Positions 51,343 to 60,368 of a stretch of 64,000 nucleotides of DNA are shown in pieces. Source of the stretch: an uncultured Dehalococcoidia bacterium (GTDB lineage: Bacteria > Chloroflexota > Dehalococcoidia > Lucifugimonadales > UBA3495). Each line of letters opens with the position of its first letter. Within the stretch, counting starts at the first letter, position 1. The notes under the pieces were generated by a model. It did no database searches and was not told the DNA's origin. It worked only from the letters and a program-made list of their open reading frames with translations. The stretch is from NCBI GenBank assembly GCA_958296225.1, contig OY282456.1:2604001-2668000 (forward strand), read 5' to 3'. A program made the translations under genes and the position numbers.

Positions 51343-52098
51343 TTATTCACCTCGCAGCCGCCGCAGTTCCGTTTGCAGGCGGGCAACCTCGGCTTCGGCG
51401 GCCCGCCGCCGTTCCCGTTCGGCCAGCCGGGCCCGCCGCTCGGCCAGCCGCTCCGCCTTTTCTTCAATCACATTGCCCAGATACTCCCCCGTCTGCGGGT
51501 CATAGAACCACAGCCGTTCCGCCGTCCGGCACACGTCCAGCCCCAGCGTAGGACTGTGCGCCCACACCATCCCCGCCGGCCCCGGCCGCAGCTCAAACCG
51601 CCGGTATTCCCCATTCACCAGGTACTCCCCCACCAGCGGCTCACCGTAAAATTGCCCCCCGGTGGGGTCATAGCGCCAGTATTCGCCGATGCCCACCCGC
51701 GCGTACAGCTCCCGTTTATAGCCCAGGTCATTCTGCCAGGTGCTCTTGGAGCCGATTTCCAGCGCCAAAGCCGGCGGGCTGCCAAACTCCCAGACCCGGT
51801 AGGCGTAAGGCCACCAGAGGCGGTCAGCGCCTTCGCCGAACACCACGTAGCAGTCGGGCCGGAACACCGCGCGGCGGTTGCCCGCTTCGTAATAAACGCC
51901 GGTGTTGCCGGAGACAAAGACGTTGGAACGTTCACCGTACCAACCTCGGATGGCCTCAATAATGTTGAGATAGGGTTTTTCCTGCATTCCGGCATCCGGC
52001 AAGGGTTCCCAGATTTCGGGATAGGCGTCCAGCAGAGCGTAATCCCAAGACTTGGGCAGCCTGGGCCGGCCACTCCGGAGAACCCGCTTCGCAATCAT
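51343..52098 (-). CDS. Uma2 family nuclease, tandem copy 1
   Basis: 251 aa from ATG 52098 (MIAKRVLRSGRPRLPKSWDY). The nuclease core has FRPDCYVVFGE (Asp), PPALALEIGSKST (Glu) and GYKRELYARVGIGEYWRYDP (Lys). C-terminal coiled coil ERRARLAERERRRAAEAEVA. It lies 5 nt upstream of oppD and directly follows copy 2 on the minus strand. Nearly identical in its core to copies 2-5; differs chiefly in the coil. Confidence 0.88.
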   Translation of the reverse strand: MIAKRVLRSGRPRLPKSWDYALLDAYPEIWEPLPDAGMQEKPYLNIIEAIRGWYGERSNVFVSGNTGVYYEAGNRRAVFRPDCYVVFGEGADRLWWPYAYRVWEFGSPPALALEIGSKSTWQNDLGYKRELYARVGIGEYWRYDPTGGQFYGEPLVGEYLVNGEYRRFELRPGPAGMVWAHSPTLGLDVCRTAERLWFYDPQTGEYLGNVIEEKAERLAERRARLAERERRRAAEAEVARLQTELRRLRGE

Positions 52099-52152
52099 CA
52101 CCAAACCTCAATTCGATAATGCCGGCAGGGTAGCGCGTGGCAACCCTGCCCG

Positions 52153-52992
52153 CTATTCCCGGCGCAGCCGCCGCAGTTCCGCCCGCAGGCGAGTTACCTC
52201 GGCCTCCGCAGACAGCCGGGCCCGCCGTTCTGCCCGCCGCCCTTCCTGTTCGGCCAGCCGGGCCCGCCGTTCGGCCAGCCGGCCTTCCTGTTCGGCCAGC
52301 CGCCGTTCCTGTTCGGCCAGCCGGGCCCGCCGTTCCGCCAGCCGCTCCGCCTTTTCTTCAATCACATTGCCCAGCCATTCCCCCGTCTGCGGGTCATAGA
52401 ACCACAGCCGTTCCGCCGTCCGGCACACGTCCAGACCCAGCGTCGGACTGTGCGCCCACACCATCCCCGCCGGCCCCGGCCGCAGCTCAAACCGCCGGTA
52501 TTCCCCAGCCATCAGGTACTCCCCTACCAGCGGCTCGCCGTAAAATTGCCCCCCGGTGGGGTCATAGCGCCAGTATTCGCCGATGCCAACCCGCGCGTAC
52601 AGCTCCCGCTTATAGCCCAGGTCATTCTGCCAGGTGCTCTTGGAACCGATTTCCAGCGCCAAAGCCGGCGGGCTGCCAAACTCCCAGACCCGGTAGGCAT
52701 AGGGCCACCAGAGGCGGTCGGCGCCTTCGCCGAACACTACGTAGCAGTCGGGCCGGAACACCGCGCGGCGGTTGCCCGCTTCGTAATAAACGCCGGTGTT
52801 GCCGGAGACAAAGACGTTGGAACGTTCACCGTACCAACCTCGGATGGCCTCGATAATGTTGAGATAGGGTTTTTCCTGCATTCCGGCATCCGGCAAGGGT
52901 TCCCAGATTTCGGGATAGGCGTCCAGCAGAGCGTCGTCCCAGGACAGGGGCAGCCTGGGCCGGCCACTCCGGAGAACCCGCTTCGCAATCAT
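52153..52992 (-). CDS. Uma2 family nuclease, tandem copy 2
   Basis: 279 aa from ATG 52992. Same core as copy 1 with an expanded coil of AERRARLAEQE-type 7- to 11-residue repeats (about 60 residues), the longest of the five. Spacer to copy 1 is about 54 nt and is nearly identical to the other spacers, with GAGG before the start. The opening PLSWDDALLD differs by a residue or two from its sisters. Confidence 0.88.
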   Translation of the reverse strand: MIAKRVLRSGRPRLPLSWDDALLDAYPEIWEPLPDAGMQEKPYLNIIEAIRGWYGERSNVFVSGNTGVYYEAGNRRAVFRPDCYVVFGEGADRLWWPYAYRVWEFGSPPALALEIGSKSTWQNDLGYKRELYARVGIGEYWRYDPTGGQFYGEPLVGEYLMAGEYRRFELRPGPAGMVWAHSPTLGLDVCRTAERLWFYDPQTGEWLGNVIEEKAERLAERRARLAEQERRLAEQEGRLAERRARLAEQEGRRAERRARLSAEAEVTRLRAELRRLRRE

Positions 52993-53045
52993 CACAAACC
53001 TCAATTCGATAATGCCGGTAGGGTAGCGCGTAGCAACCCTGCCCG

Positions 53046-53780
53046 CTATTCCCGGCGCAGTCGCCGCAGTTCCGCCCGCAGGCGAGCTACCTCGGCCTCC
53101 GCAGACAGCCGCCGTTCCCGTTCCGCCAGCCGCTCCGCCTTTTCTTCTATCACATTGCCCAGATACTCCCCCCTCTGCGGGTCATAGAACCACAGCCGTT
53201 CCGCCGTCCGGCACACGTCCAGACCCAGCGTCGGACTGTGCGCCCACACCATCCCCGCCGGCCCCGGCCGCAGCTCAAACCGCCGGTATTCCCCATTCAC
53301 CAGGTACTCCCCCACCAGCGGCTCACCATAAAATTGCCCCCCGGTGGGGTCGTAACGCCAGTATTCCCCAATGCCAACCCGCGCGTACAGCTCCCGCTTG
53401 TGGGCCAGGTCATTCTGCCAGGTGCTTTTGGAGCCGATTTCCAGCGCCAAAGCCGGCGGGCTGCCAAACTCCCAGACCCGGTAGGCATAGGGCCACCAGA
53501 GGCGGTCGGCGCCTTCTCCAAACACCACGTAGCAGTCGGGCCGGAACACCGCGCGGCGGTTGCCCGCTTCGTAATAAACGCCGGTGTTGCCGGAGACAAA
53601 GACGTTGGAGCGTTCACCGTACCAACCCCGGATGGCCTCGATAATGTTGAGATAGGGTTTTTCCTGCATTCCGGCATCCGGCAAGGGTTCCCAGATTTCG
53701 GGATAGGCGTCCAGCAGAGCGTCGTCCCAAGACTTGGGCAGCCTGGGCCGGCCATTCCGGAGAACCCGCTTCGCAATCAT
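53046..53780 (-). CDS. Uma2 family nuclease, tandem copy 3
   Basis: 244 aa from ATG 53780. It has the shortest coil (LAERERRLSAEAEVARLRAE only). The catalytic positions are intact (RPDC, EIGSKST, HKREL). AHKREL replaces YKREL of the sisters. Between copies 2 and 4 with conserved spacers. Confidence 0.88.
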   Translation of the reverse strand: MIAKRVLRNGRPRLPKSWDDALLDAYPEIWEPLPDAGMQEKPYLNIIEAIRGWYGERSNVFVSGNTGVYYEAGNRRAVFRPDCYVVFGEGADRLWWPYAYRVWEFGSPPALALEIGSKSTWQNDLAHKRELYARVGIGEYWRYDPTGGQFYGEPLVGEYLVNGEYRRFELRPGPAGMVWAHSPTLGLDVCRTAERLWFYDPQRGEYLGNVIEEKAERLAERERRLSAEAEVARLRAELRRLRRE

Positions 53781-53834
53781 CACAAAACCTCAATTCGATA
53801 ATGCCGGCAGGGCAGCGCGTGGCAACCCTGCCCG

Positions 53835-54653
53835 TTATTCCCGGCGCAGCCGCCGCAGTTCCGCCCGCAGGCGAGCTACTTCGGCCTCCGCAGACAGCCG
53901 GGCCCGCCGTTCTGCCAGCCGCCCTTCCTGTTCGGCCAGCCGGGCCTGCCGCTCTGCCCGCCGCCCTTCCTGTTCGGCCAGCCGGGCCCGCCGTTCCGCC
54001 AGCCGCTCCGCCTTTTCTTCAATCACATTGCCCAGCCATTCCCCCGTCTGCGGGTCATAGAACCACAGCCGTTCCGCCGTCCGGCACACGTCCAGCCCCA
54101 GCGTCGGGCTGTGCGCCCACACCATCCCCGCCGGCCCCGGCTGCAAGTCAAACCGCCGGTATGCCCCATTCACCAGGTACTCCCCCACCAGCGGCTCACC
54201 GTAAAATTGCCCCCCGGTGGGGTCGTAGCGCCAGTATTCTCCGATGCCTACCCGCGCGTACAGCTCCCGCTTATAGCTCAGGTCATTCTGCCAGGTGCTT
54301 TTGGAACCGATTTCCAGCGCCAAAGCCGGCGGGCTGCCAAACTCCCAGACCCGGTAGGCGTAAGGCCACCAGAGCCGGTCGGCGCCTTCTCCGAACACCA
54401 CGTAGCAGTCCGGCCGGAACACCGCGCGGCGGTTGCCCGCTTCGTAATAAACGCCGGTGTTGCCGGAGACAAAGACGTTGGAACGTTCACCGTACCAACC
54501 ACGGATGGCCTCGATAATGTTGAGATAGGGTTTTTCCTGCATTCCGGCATCCGGCAAGGGTTCCCAGATTTCGGGATAGGCGTCCAGCAGAGCGTCGTCC
54601 CAAGACTTGGGCAGCCTGGGCCGGCCACTCCGGGGAACCCGCTTCGCAATCAT
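53835..54653 (-). CDS. Uma2 family nuclease, tandem copy 4
   Basis: 272 aa from ATG 54653; the frame is open far upstream, but those residues are shadow translation of copy 5's 3' end. Intact core; coil intermediate in length with ARLAEQEGRRAERQARLAEQ repeats. RVPRSGRP replaces RVLRSGRP. Confidence 0.87.
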   Translation of the reverse strand: MIAKRVPRSGRPRLPKSWDDALLDAYPEIWEPLPDAGMQEKPYLNIIEAIRGWYGERSNVFVSGNTGVYYEAGNRRAVFRPDCYVVFGEGADRLWWPYAYRVWEFGSPPALALEIGSKSTWQNDLSYKRELYARVGIGEYWRYDPTGGQFYGEPLVGEYLVNGAYRRFDLQPGPAGMVWAHSPTLGLDVCRTAERLWFYDPQTGEWLGNVIEEKAERLAERRARLAEQEGRRAERQARLAEQEGRLAERRARLSAEAEVARLRAELRRLRRE

Positions 54654-54706
54654 CACAAACCTCAATTCGATAATGCCGGTAGGGTAGCGCGTAGCAACCC
54701 TGCCCG

Positions 54707-55483
54707 CTATTCCCGGCGCAGCCGCCGCAGTTCCGCCCGCAGGCGGGCTACCTCGGCCTCCGCGGACAGCCGTTGTTCCCGTTCTGCCAGCCGGGCCTGC
54801 CGTTCCGCCAGCCGCCGTTCCCGTTCCGCCAGCCGCTCCGCCTTTTCTTCTATCACATTGCCCAGCCATTCCCCCGTCTGCGGGTCATAGAACCACAGCC
54901 GTTCCGCCGTCCGGCACACGTCCAGACCCAGCGTCGGACTGTGCGCCCACACCATCCCCGCCGGCCCCGGCCGCAAGTCAAACCGCCGGTATTCCCCATT
55001 CACCAGGTACTCCCCCACCAGCGGCTCACCGTAAAATTGCCCCCCGGTGGGGTCGTAGCGCCAGTATTCGCCGATGCCTACCCGCGCGTACAGCTCCCGC
55101 TTATAGCTCAGGTCATTCTGCCAGGTGCTCTTGGAACCGATTTCCAGCGCGAAAGCCGGCGGGCTGCCAAACTCCCAGACCCGGTAGGCGTAAGGCCACC
55201 AGAGGCGGTCAGCGCCTTCGCCGAACACCACGTAGCAGTCGGGCCGAAACACCGCGCGGCGGTTGCCCGCTTCGTAATAAACGCCGGTGTTGCCGGAGAC
55301 AAAGACGTTGGAGCGTTCACCGTACCAACCCCGGATGGCCTCGATAATGTTGAGATAGGGTTTTTCCTGCATTCCGGCATCCGGCAAGGGTTCCCAGATT
55401 TCGGGATAGGCGTCCAGCAGAGCGTCGTCCCAAGACTTGGGCAGCCTGGGCCGGCCACTCCGGAGAACCCGCTTCGCAATCAT
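54707..55483 (-). CDS. Uma2 family nuclease, tandem copy 5
   Basis: 258 aa from ATG 55483. First of the array on the minus strand, 48 nt after the oppC-type permease ends (55532). Core intact; a short coil ERERRLAERQARLAEREQRL. It probably shares the operon's transcript. Confidence 0.88.
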   Translation of the reverse strand: MIAKRVLRSGRPRLPKSWDDALLDAYPEIWEPLPDAGMQEKPYLNIIEAIRGWYGERSNVFVSGNTGVYYEAGNRRAVFRPDCYVVFGEGADRLWWPYAYRVWEFGSPPAFALEIGSKSTWQNDLSYKRELYARVGIGEYWRYDPTGGQFYGEPLVGEYLVNGEYRRFDLRPGPAGMVWAHSPTLGLDVCRTAERLWFYDPQTGEWLGNVIEEKAERLAERERRLAERQARLAEREQRLSAEAEVARLRAELRRLRRE

Positions 55484-55531
55484 CACCAAACCTCAATCCG
55501 CGGGACGCCGGGCCCGCGCCGGGAACCAGCC

Positions 55532-56413
55532 CTATCTCGCCCGGCGCAGCTTCGGGTCCAGATAGTCGCGCAGCCAGTCGCCAAAGAAATTGAAGGCCAG
55601 CACCACGACCGTAATCGCCACCCCGGGGAACAGGGACAGCCACCACACGTCAAGGATAACTTCCTGTCCTTCGGCAACCATTATACCCCACGCCGGCGCG
55701 CCGGGAGACAGGCCCAGCCCCAGGAAGCTCAGCGCCGCCTCCAGCAGGATGATTTGCCCCACCATCAGGCTGGTAATCACCATCAGCGTGTTGGCGACGT
55801 TGGGGAAGATGTGCCGCCACAGGATTACCGGCGACTTCACTCCGGTGATGCGCGCCAGCGTAACGAAGTCGTACCCTTTGACGGTAAGCACGTCGCCGCG
55901 AATCATGCGGGCGAACCGCGCCCACACTGTTAGCAGCACCGCCAGAATAATCGCCACCGGGCCGGGGTCCATAATGACCACCACCACCAGAGCCAGCAGA
56001 ATGGTCGGGAAGCCCAGGGCGGCGTCGGTAATACGCATCAGCAGCGCGTCGGGCCAGCCGCCCCAGTACCCGGACACCAGGCCGACCACCGTGCCGATAA
56101 CCGCCCCCAGCGTCAACGCGATGACGCTAATCTGAACGGTGGTGCGGGCGCCGTAAACCAGGCGGCTCAGCATATCCCGCCCGAGCACGTCGGTTCCCAA
56201 AGGATGCGCGCGGGATTCAAAGGGATGCAGTTTGCTGTTGATGACGTTCAGGCTCTCCGGGTCATGCGGCGCCAGCCAGTGGGCAAAAGCGGCGCACACC
56301 ACCAGCAGCAGCAGGATGCCAATGGGCAGCCAGGGCAGCTTTTTTTCCGCGATGCGTTGTCGCCAGTTCAGCTGGGGCTGCGCTGATTCCAGCACTAAAT
56401 CGGAGGTAGCCAT
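55532..56413 (-). CDS. Peptide ABC transporter permease (OppC/DppC type)
   Basis: 293 aa, six membrane segments with an N-terminal cytosolic stretch. EAA-loop motif EAALSFLGLGLSPGAPAWG, and HPLGTDVLGRDMLSRLVYGAR are typical of OppC. Forms the pore with the OppB-type protein upstream (21-nt gap). Its stop precedes the Uma2 array. Confidence 0.92.
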   Translation of the reverse strand: MATSDLVLESAQPQLNWRQRIAEKKLPWLPIGILLLLVVCAAFAHWLAPHDPESLNVINSKLHPFESRAHPLGTDVLGRDMLSRLVYGARTTVQISVIALTLGAVIGTVVGLVSGYWGGWPDALLMRITDAALGFPTILLALVVVVIMDPGPVAIILAVLLTVWARFARMIRGDVLTVKGYDFVTLARITGVKSPVILWRHIFPNVANTLMVITSLMVGQIILLEAALSFLGLGLSPGAPAWGIMVAEGQEVILDVWWLSLFPGVAITVVVLAFNFFGDWLRDYLDPKLRRAR

Positions 56414-56434
56414 GCCGTATGCTCCTGCGCCGGG

Positions 56435-57352
56435 TTAGTGCCGGATTCTGGGGTCGGCGTAAACGTACAGGATGTCAACGATGAGCGCCGTCAGAATGTA
56501 GAAGGACGCCGAGGCCATGACCGCCGCCTGCACCACCGGAAAGTTCCGCTGCAACACGCCGTCCAGCATCAGCCGGCCCAACCCGGGCCAGGCGAATACC
56601 TGCTCTACCACAATAGCGCCGTTGAGCAACCCGGCCAGGCTGATGCCGCTGAAGGTCAGAATGGGTATGAGGGCATTGCGGAGGGCGTGCTTCCACACCA
56701 CCATGCCGTCTTTCAACCCCTTGATGCGGGCGAACCGCACATAATCGCTGTCCAGCACTTCCAGCATACTGGAACGGCCCAGCCGCATAATGCCGGCCAT
56801 AATCGACCAGGCCAGCACGAAGGCGGGCAGGATGAAGTTTTCCGGCCCCTCCCGCCCGTAGGTGGGCAGCACTTTGAGGATGGCGCCAAACAGCAGTATC
56901 AGCATAATCGCCACCCAGAACTGCGGCGCCGCCATGCCCAGCACGGCGAATAACTTGCCCGCTTTGTCGAACACCGAATCGCGTCTCACAGCCGACAGGA
57001 TGCCGAGGGGAACGCCGATGACCACCGCCAGCGCCATCCCGGCCGCGGCCAGTTGCAGGGTGGCCGGCAGCCGCTCCAGCAGCAGGTCCCGCGTGGGCCG
57101 CCGGTCGCGGATGGAAACGCCGAAATCGCCCTTGACCGCTCCCCTCAGAAATATGAAGTACTGCTCGGACAGCGGCTTGTCCAACCCCAGCTGCTTGCGC
57201 ATCCGTTCGTAATCCGCCTTGCTCGACGCCTCCGGGGGCAGCAGCACCAGCGCCGGGTCGCCGGTCAGCCGGGTGGCCAGGAACACCAGCAGGCTGATGA
57301 CCAGCAGGGTAAAGGCCCCCTGGATAATTCGTATGGCGACAAACTGCCACAT
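56435..57352 (-). CDS. Peptide ABC transporter permease (OppB/DppB type)
   Basis: 305 aa, six membrane segments. N-terminal RIIQGAFTLLVISLLVFLAT and late AWPGLGRLMLDGVLQRNFP are OppB signatures. Located between the binding protein and the OppC-type permease. 46 nt after the binding protein's stop. Confidence 0.92.
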   Translation of the reverse strand: MWQFVAIRIIQGAFTLLVISLLVFLATRLTGDPALVLLPPEASSKADYERMRKQLGLDKPLSEQYFIFLRGAVKGDFGVSIRDRRPTRDLLLERLPATLQLAAAGMALAVVIGVPLGILSAVRRDSVFDKAGKLFAVLGMAAPQFWVAIMLILLFGAILKVLPTYGREGPENFILPAFVLAWSIMAGIMRLGRSSMLEVLDSDYVRFARIKGLKDGMVVWKHALRNALIPILTFSGISLAGLLNGAIVVEQVFAWPGLGRLMLDGVLQRNFPVVQAAVMASASFYILTALIVDILYVYADPRIRH

Positions 57353-57398
57353 CGGTTATCCCCGTCATTCCCGCTGGCGGGCGGGAAACGGGAGCAGC

Positions 57399-59111
57399 CT
57401 AGTTGAGCCGCATCGTCCAGATGGCGGTTTGGTAGGCCACCACCGGCCACGGTTCCCAGGATGCGATACGCGGCCCGACGCCCCAGGGCAGGTTGACGTA
57501 GCCCGTGCCAAATTCGTAATGCTCCTCGCGCAATATCTGGTAGGCCTGGTTGAAGGCTTCCTGACGCAGCGCCGGGTCAACCACGGCCAGCGCGTCTTTC
57601 GCTACTTTCACCAGGTCGTCGCGGCGCCCGCCCAGGTGGGCGCCGCCTTCCGGGTTGCCGTAGATGGCGTTGGTAATGCTGCCCCCGTCCCACCGGGTTT
57701 CGTTGGCGCGCACGATTACCTTCCCGTCCAGCTGCCGGTCGAACCAGCGCTCCCGCACCGTGGCGGCTTCGCCAACAATCACATCGACGTCGATGCCCAG
57801 GTTTTTCTCCCACATATCGGCAATCAGCTGCGCCTGTTCCGGCAGGAACGGCACGTCGCCGGCTTTCCAGGTATGGATTTCCAGCGTGCCGAACCCGTCG
57901 CCGTCGGGATAGCCGGCGTCAACCATCAGCTGCTGCGCCTTTTCCGGGTCATAGGGGAAGGGGTCCAGGTCCGGGCTGTAGCCCAGCGCGTTGGGCGTAG
58001 CCCAGTTCCAGCCTTTGGCTGCCGCCGCTTCCGGCCCGTAGAGCTGTCCGATAATCAAGTCCTTGTCAATAGCGTAGTCCAGCGCCTGCCGCACTTCCTT
58101 CTTGTTGCAGGGGAACTGCACTTCCCAGCATCCGGGCAGCAGTATCCACATATAGGACGATTCCTGCGACCAAATCATGCGGCCGCCGCCGTCCTCAACC
58201 TGGTCTTTCACCGACAGGTTGGCCTCGATAACATCGACGTCCCCGGCCCGCAGGGCGGCCACGCGGGTTGCCACTTCCGGCACCAGCCGCATATCCAGCG
58301 TCTGGAATGAAGGGCTGCGCTCCGGCAGGAAGTAGTCATCGTAGCGTTCCAGCAAAATCTGTTCGCTGATAACGTGCTTTTCCAGCCGGAAGGGGCCGGC
58401 CCCGATGGGCGCGTCGTTGTAGGCATCCTGTCCGATGCCCTCAAAATAATTCTTGGGCAGCAGGACGCCGGCGATGCCAAAGCTCAGCTCGGAGATAAAG
58501 AAGGGGAAAAACGCTTTGGGCGAGGTATGAGTTACTCGCAAAGAATTCGGGCCGGTGGCCTCAATGCTGGCCGTTTCCGACGCCTCGGCCTGGATGCTGG
58601 GGCTGATTGATTCGGTAATTGCCTCCGGGCCAAAGGTATAGTCCATAGTGAACATGGCGTCGTCAATGGTCAGTGGGTCGCCGTTATGGAAGGTTATGCC
58701 ATCGCGTATAGTCAAATCCCACGACAGGCCGTCATCCGAAACGCTCCAGTCCGTCAGCACGCCCGGCAGCATCTCCACGTTTTCGTTGCCGTTAATCCAG
58801 AAGGCGTGCATTTGCCGGCCGTAGGTGGCCGTCTCGCCCACGCCGTCCCGGGGCGTGAACAGTTCCGTGGCCCACACCGCGTTCATCAGCGTAACCTTGC
58901 CGCCGGTGTCCGTGGTCATCGCCGCCGCCGGCGGTTCGGTGGGCTGGGCCGGCGCGGCCGGCGCCGCGGTGGCCTGGGGCGCGACCGTATCCGTGGTGGC
59001 GGTCGTAGCCCCATCCTCTGCCGGCGCCCCACAGGCGGCCAGCGCCAGCAGGAGCCCGGCGGCCAATCCGGTCAACGGTAGTTTCGCTCCCAATTTCCGA
59101 AGCAGTATCAA
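57399..59111 (-). CDS. Peptide-type ABC transporter substrate-binding lipoprotein
   Basis: 570 aa from TTG 59111 (GGAGGG just upstream; a longer frame opens at 59147 without a ribosome site). The N-terminus is a lipoprotein signal ending LALAAC, so Cys is lipidated and the protein is tethered outside the membrane. A Thr/Ala/Pro-rich linker (about 40 residues) leads to the SBP family 5 fold (WDLTIRDGITFHNGDPLT). Captures peptides, nickel complexes or glycosides; the ligand is not evident. First gene of the operon. Confidence 0.9.
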   Translation of the reverse strand: MILLRKLGAKLPLTGLAAGLLLALAACGAPAEDGATTATTDTVAPQATAAPAAPAQPTEPPAAAMTTDTGGKVTLMNAVWATELFTPRDGVGETATYGRQMHAFWINGNENVEMLPGVLTDWSVSDDGLSWDLTIRDGITFHNGDPLTIDDAMFTMDYTFGPEAITESISPSIQAEASETASIEATGPNSLRVTHTSPKAFFPFFISELSFGIAGVLLPKNYFEGIGQDAYNDAPIGAGPFRLEKHVISEQILLERYDDYFLPERSPSFQTLDMRLVPEVATRVAALRAGDVDVIEANLSVKDQVEDGGGRMIWSQESSYMWILLPGCWEVQFPCNKKEVRQALDYAIDKDLIIGQLYGPEAAAAKGWNWATPNALGYSPDLDPFPYDPEKAQQLMVDAGYPDGDGFGTLEIHTWKAGDVPFLPEQAQLIADMWEKNLGIDVDVIVGEAATVRERWFDRQLDGKVIVRANETRWDGGSITNAIYGNPEGGAHLGGRRDDLVKVAKDALAVVDPALRQEAFNQAYQILREEHYEFGTGYVNLPWGVGPRIASWEPWPVVAYQTAIWTMRLN

Positions 59112-59307
59112 CGGTCCCTCCAAGTCAACGGCGCGCGCCGGCGGCATTTCGCCGCTGAATTGTGACCGTGCCGCGCAACGGCGACATTAGCACACGCCGG
59201 TTATGTCGTCAACATCGCCCAACGCGCCGGTAGCGTTCCGTTTTAGGTGGTTTAGTTGTAGGATGGCTGCAAATACCGGCTCCGGAGTCAGAGGGAGGGG
59301 CGCTGCC

Positions 59308-60290
59308 ATGGGACTGCTTTACGACTTGGAAACCCGGCTGGAGCAGCAGATACCCGTCCAGCTGCAGCAGTCGTTGCCGCAGGCTTTGGATGATTACCAG
59401 CCCCTCTGCCCGGACTGCGGTTTAGCGATGCGCCGGCATCATCGCTACGCCCGCACTATCACCACCCGCTATGGGGCAATTCGGTTGCAGATGCCGGTGT
59501 TCCGCTGCGGCGAGTGCGGCCGGATGGCCAGCGGCGCCGACCTGCTGGGCGAAGCAGAGCGTCATCAAAGGTACTCAAAAAAACCCGGGAACTAGCCATC
59601 AAACTGGCGGCGCAGGGGTTGAGTTATGCCCAGAGCGGCCAATGGTTCGGGTTCGTCAAAAGCACTATGTGCCGCTGGCTGCGACGGGAGCCGGTGGCGC
59701 AGCCGGAGTTGCGGGGGCGGGTGTTGGAGCGCGACGGATTGTGGACCAGAACGCGGGCCGGAGCTACGGAATTGAAGGTCATCCGAGATGAAAACGGCGT
59801 GGCGCTGGGGTCCTTTGGGAATTGGGAAGAGGCGATTGACCAGGCCTGGCGGCAGGGGGCGGTTCAGCCAACGCACCTGGTGAGCGACGGGGATGCGGCC
59901 ATCGCCGCGGGCATCCGGATGGTCTATGGCCGGCAAGCGCCCCACCAGCTCTGCCATTTTCACCTGTTACGGGAGTACCGGCGGAACATTGGGGAGACTG
60001 GTTGGCGGGAGGCGCGGCGACTGCTGGCGTCGTCCGGCCTGGCGGAGGCCCGGGGCTATGCGGCGCGGGTGGCCGCGTTGACCGGAGGCCAGGGGACGTA
60101 CTGGTGTCGGAAAGCCCTGGAGAAAGGACTGCGCCATTTGGCCACCGGGCAAGCGCGATTCAAGACAACCTCCCCTTTGGAACGGCACAACCGGGAGTTG
60201 CGGCGGCGGGAAAAGATGGGCACCGTATGGACACCGCACAACCTGCTGGTATTGCTCCAAAACCGGGGCCTGCTCAACCAAACCACCTAA
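59308..60290 (+). CDS. IS transposase, probable -1 programmed frameshift at A7
   Basis: Frame A: ATG 59308 (gagggagggg upstream) to TAG 59593, 95 aa, zinc-binding CPDCG and CGECG motifs. Frame B continues at -1 through the DDE domain to 60290. The frames overlap at an A7 run, 59577-59583, in frame A as tcA AAA AAA ccc, the classic -1 slippery heptamer, with a palindromic cccggg right after. The joined product would be 327 aa and reads smoothly (RYSKK then TRELAIKLAAQ). An ordinary inactivating frameshift is the alternative. Confidence 0.75.
59577..59583 (+). promoter_or_regulatory. Candidate -1 ribosomal frameshift site
   Basis: A AAA AAA in the zero frame, ten bases before the frame A stop (59593). 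Slippage here moves reading to the frame that encodes the DDE domain. Confidence 0.55.
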
Positions 60291-60333
60291 AACGAAACGC
60301 TACCTTTGTGGTGTAGACCGTGGAGTGAACGGA

Positions 60334-60368
60334 AACGCGCCTCCGGACTGGATGGCTGGAGGCGCGTT
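60334..60368. repeat. 11-bp stem hairpin
   Basis: Stem aacgcgcctcc / ggaggcgcgtt with 13-nt loop just past the IS. It could be the terminator of the decayed minus-strand genes to its right; no good T tract. Confidence 0.45.

Larger units (their letters stand above)
51343..55500 (-). repeat. Five-unit tandem gene array (about 0.8 kb period)
   Basis: The five Uma2 genes and their spacers repeat with a period of 740-890 bp; length variation comes almost only from the coiled-coil repeats (7-aa AERRARL and LAEQE units). Spacers carry a common gataatgccggnagggnagcg string. High core identity suggests recent unequal crossing-over with repeat-length drift. Confidence 0.9.
59229..60304 (+). mobile_element. 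Insertion sequence with zinc-finger DDE transposase
   Basis: 1076 bp. Ends: ggtagcgttccgttttaggt at 59229, and an inverted match (ggtagcgtttcgttttaggt on the minus strand) ending at 60304; 28 of 30 bases pair. It encodes one transposase in two overlapping frames. Deletion derivatives at 38524 and a relic at 14571 share these ends. No clear target duplication in the flanks. The DDE region has the SDGDAAIAAG and HQLCHFHLLREYRRNIG pattern of IS256/MULE-like transposases, with an N-terminal CPDCG...CGECG zinc-binding region as in ISKra4-like elements; family assignment is uncertain. Confidence 0.88.
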
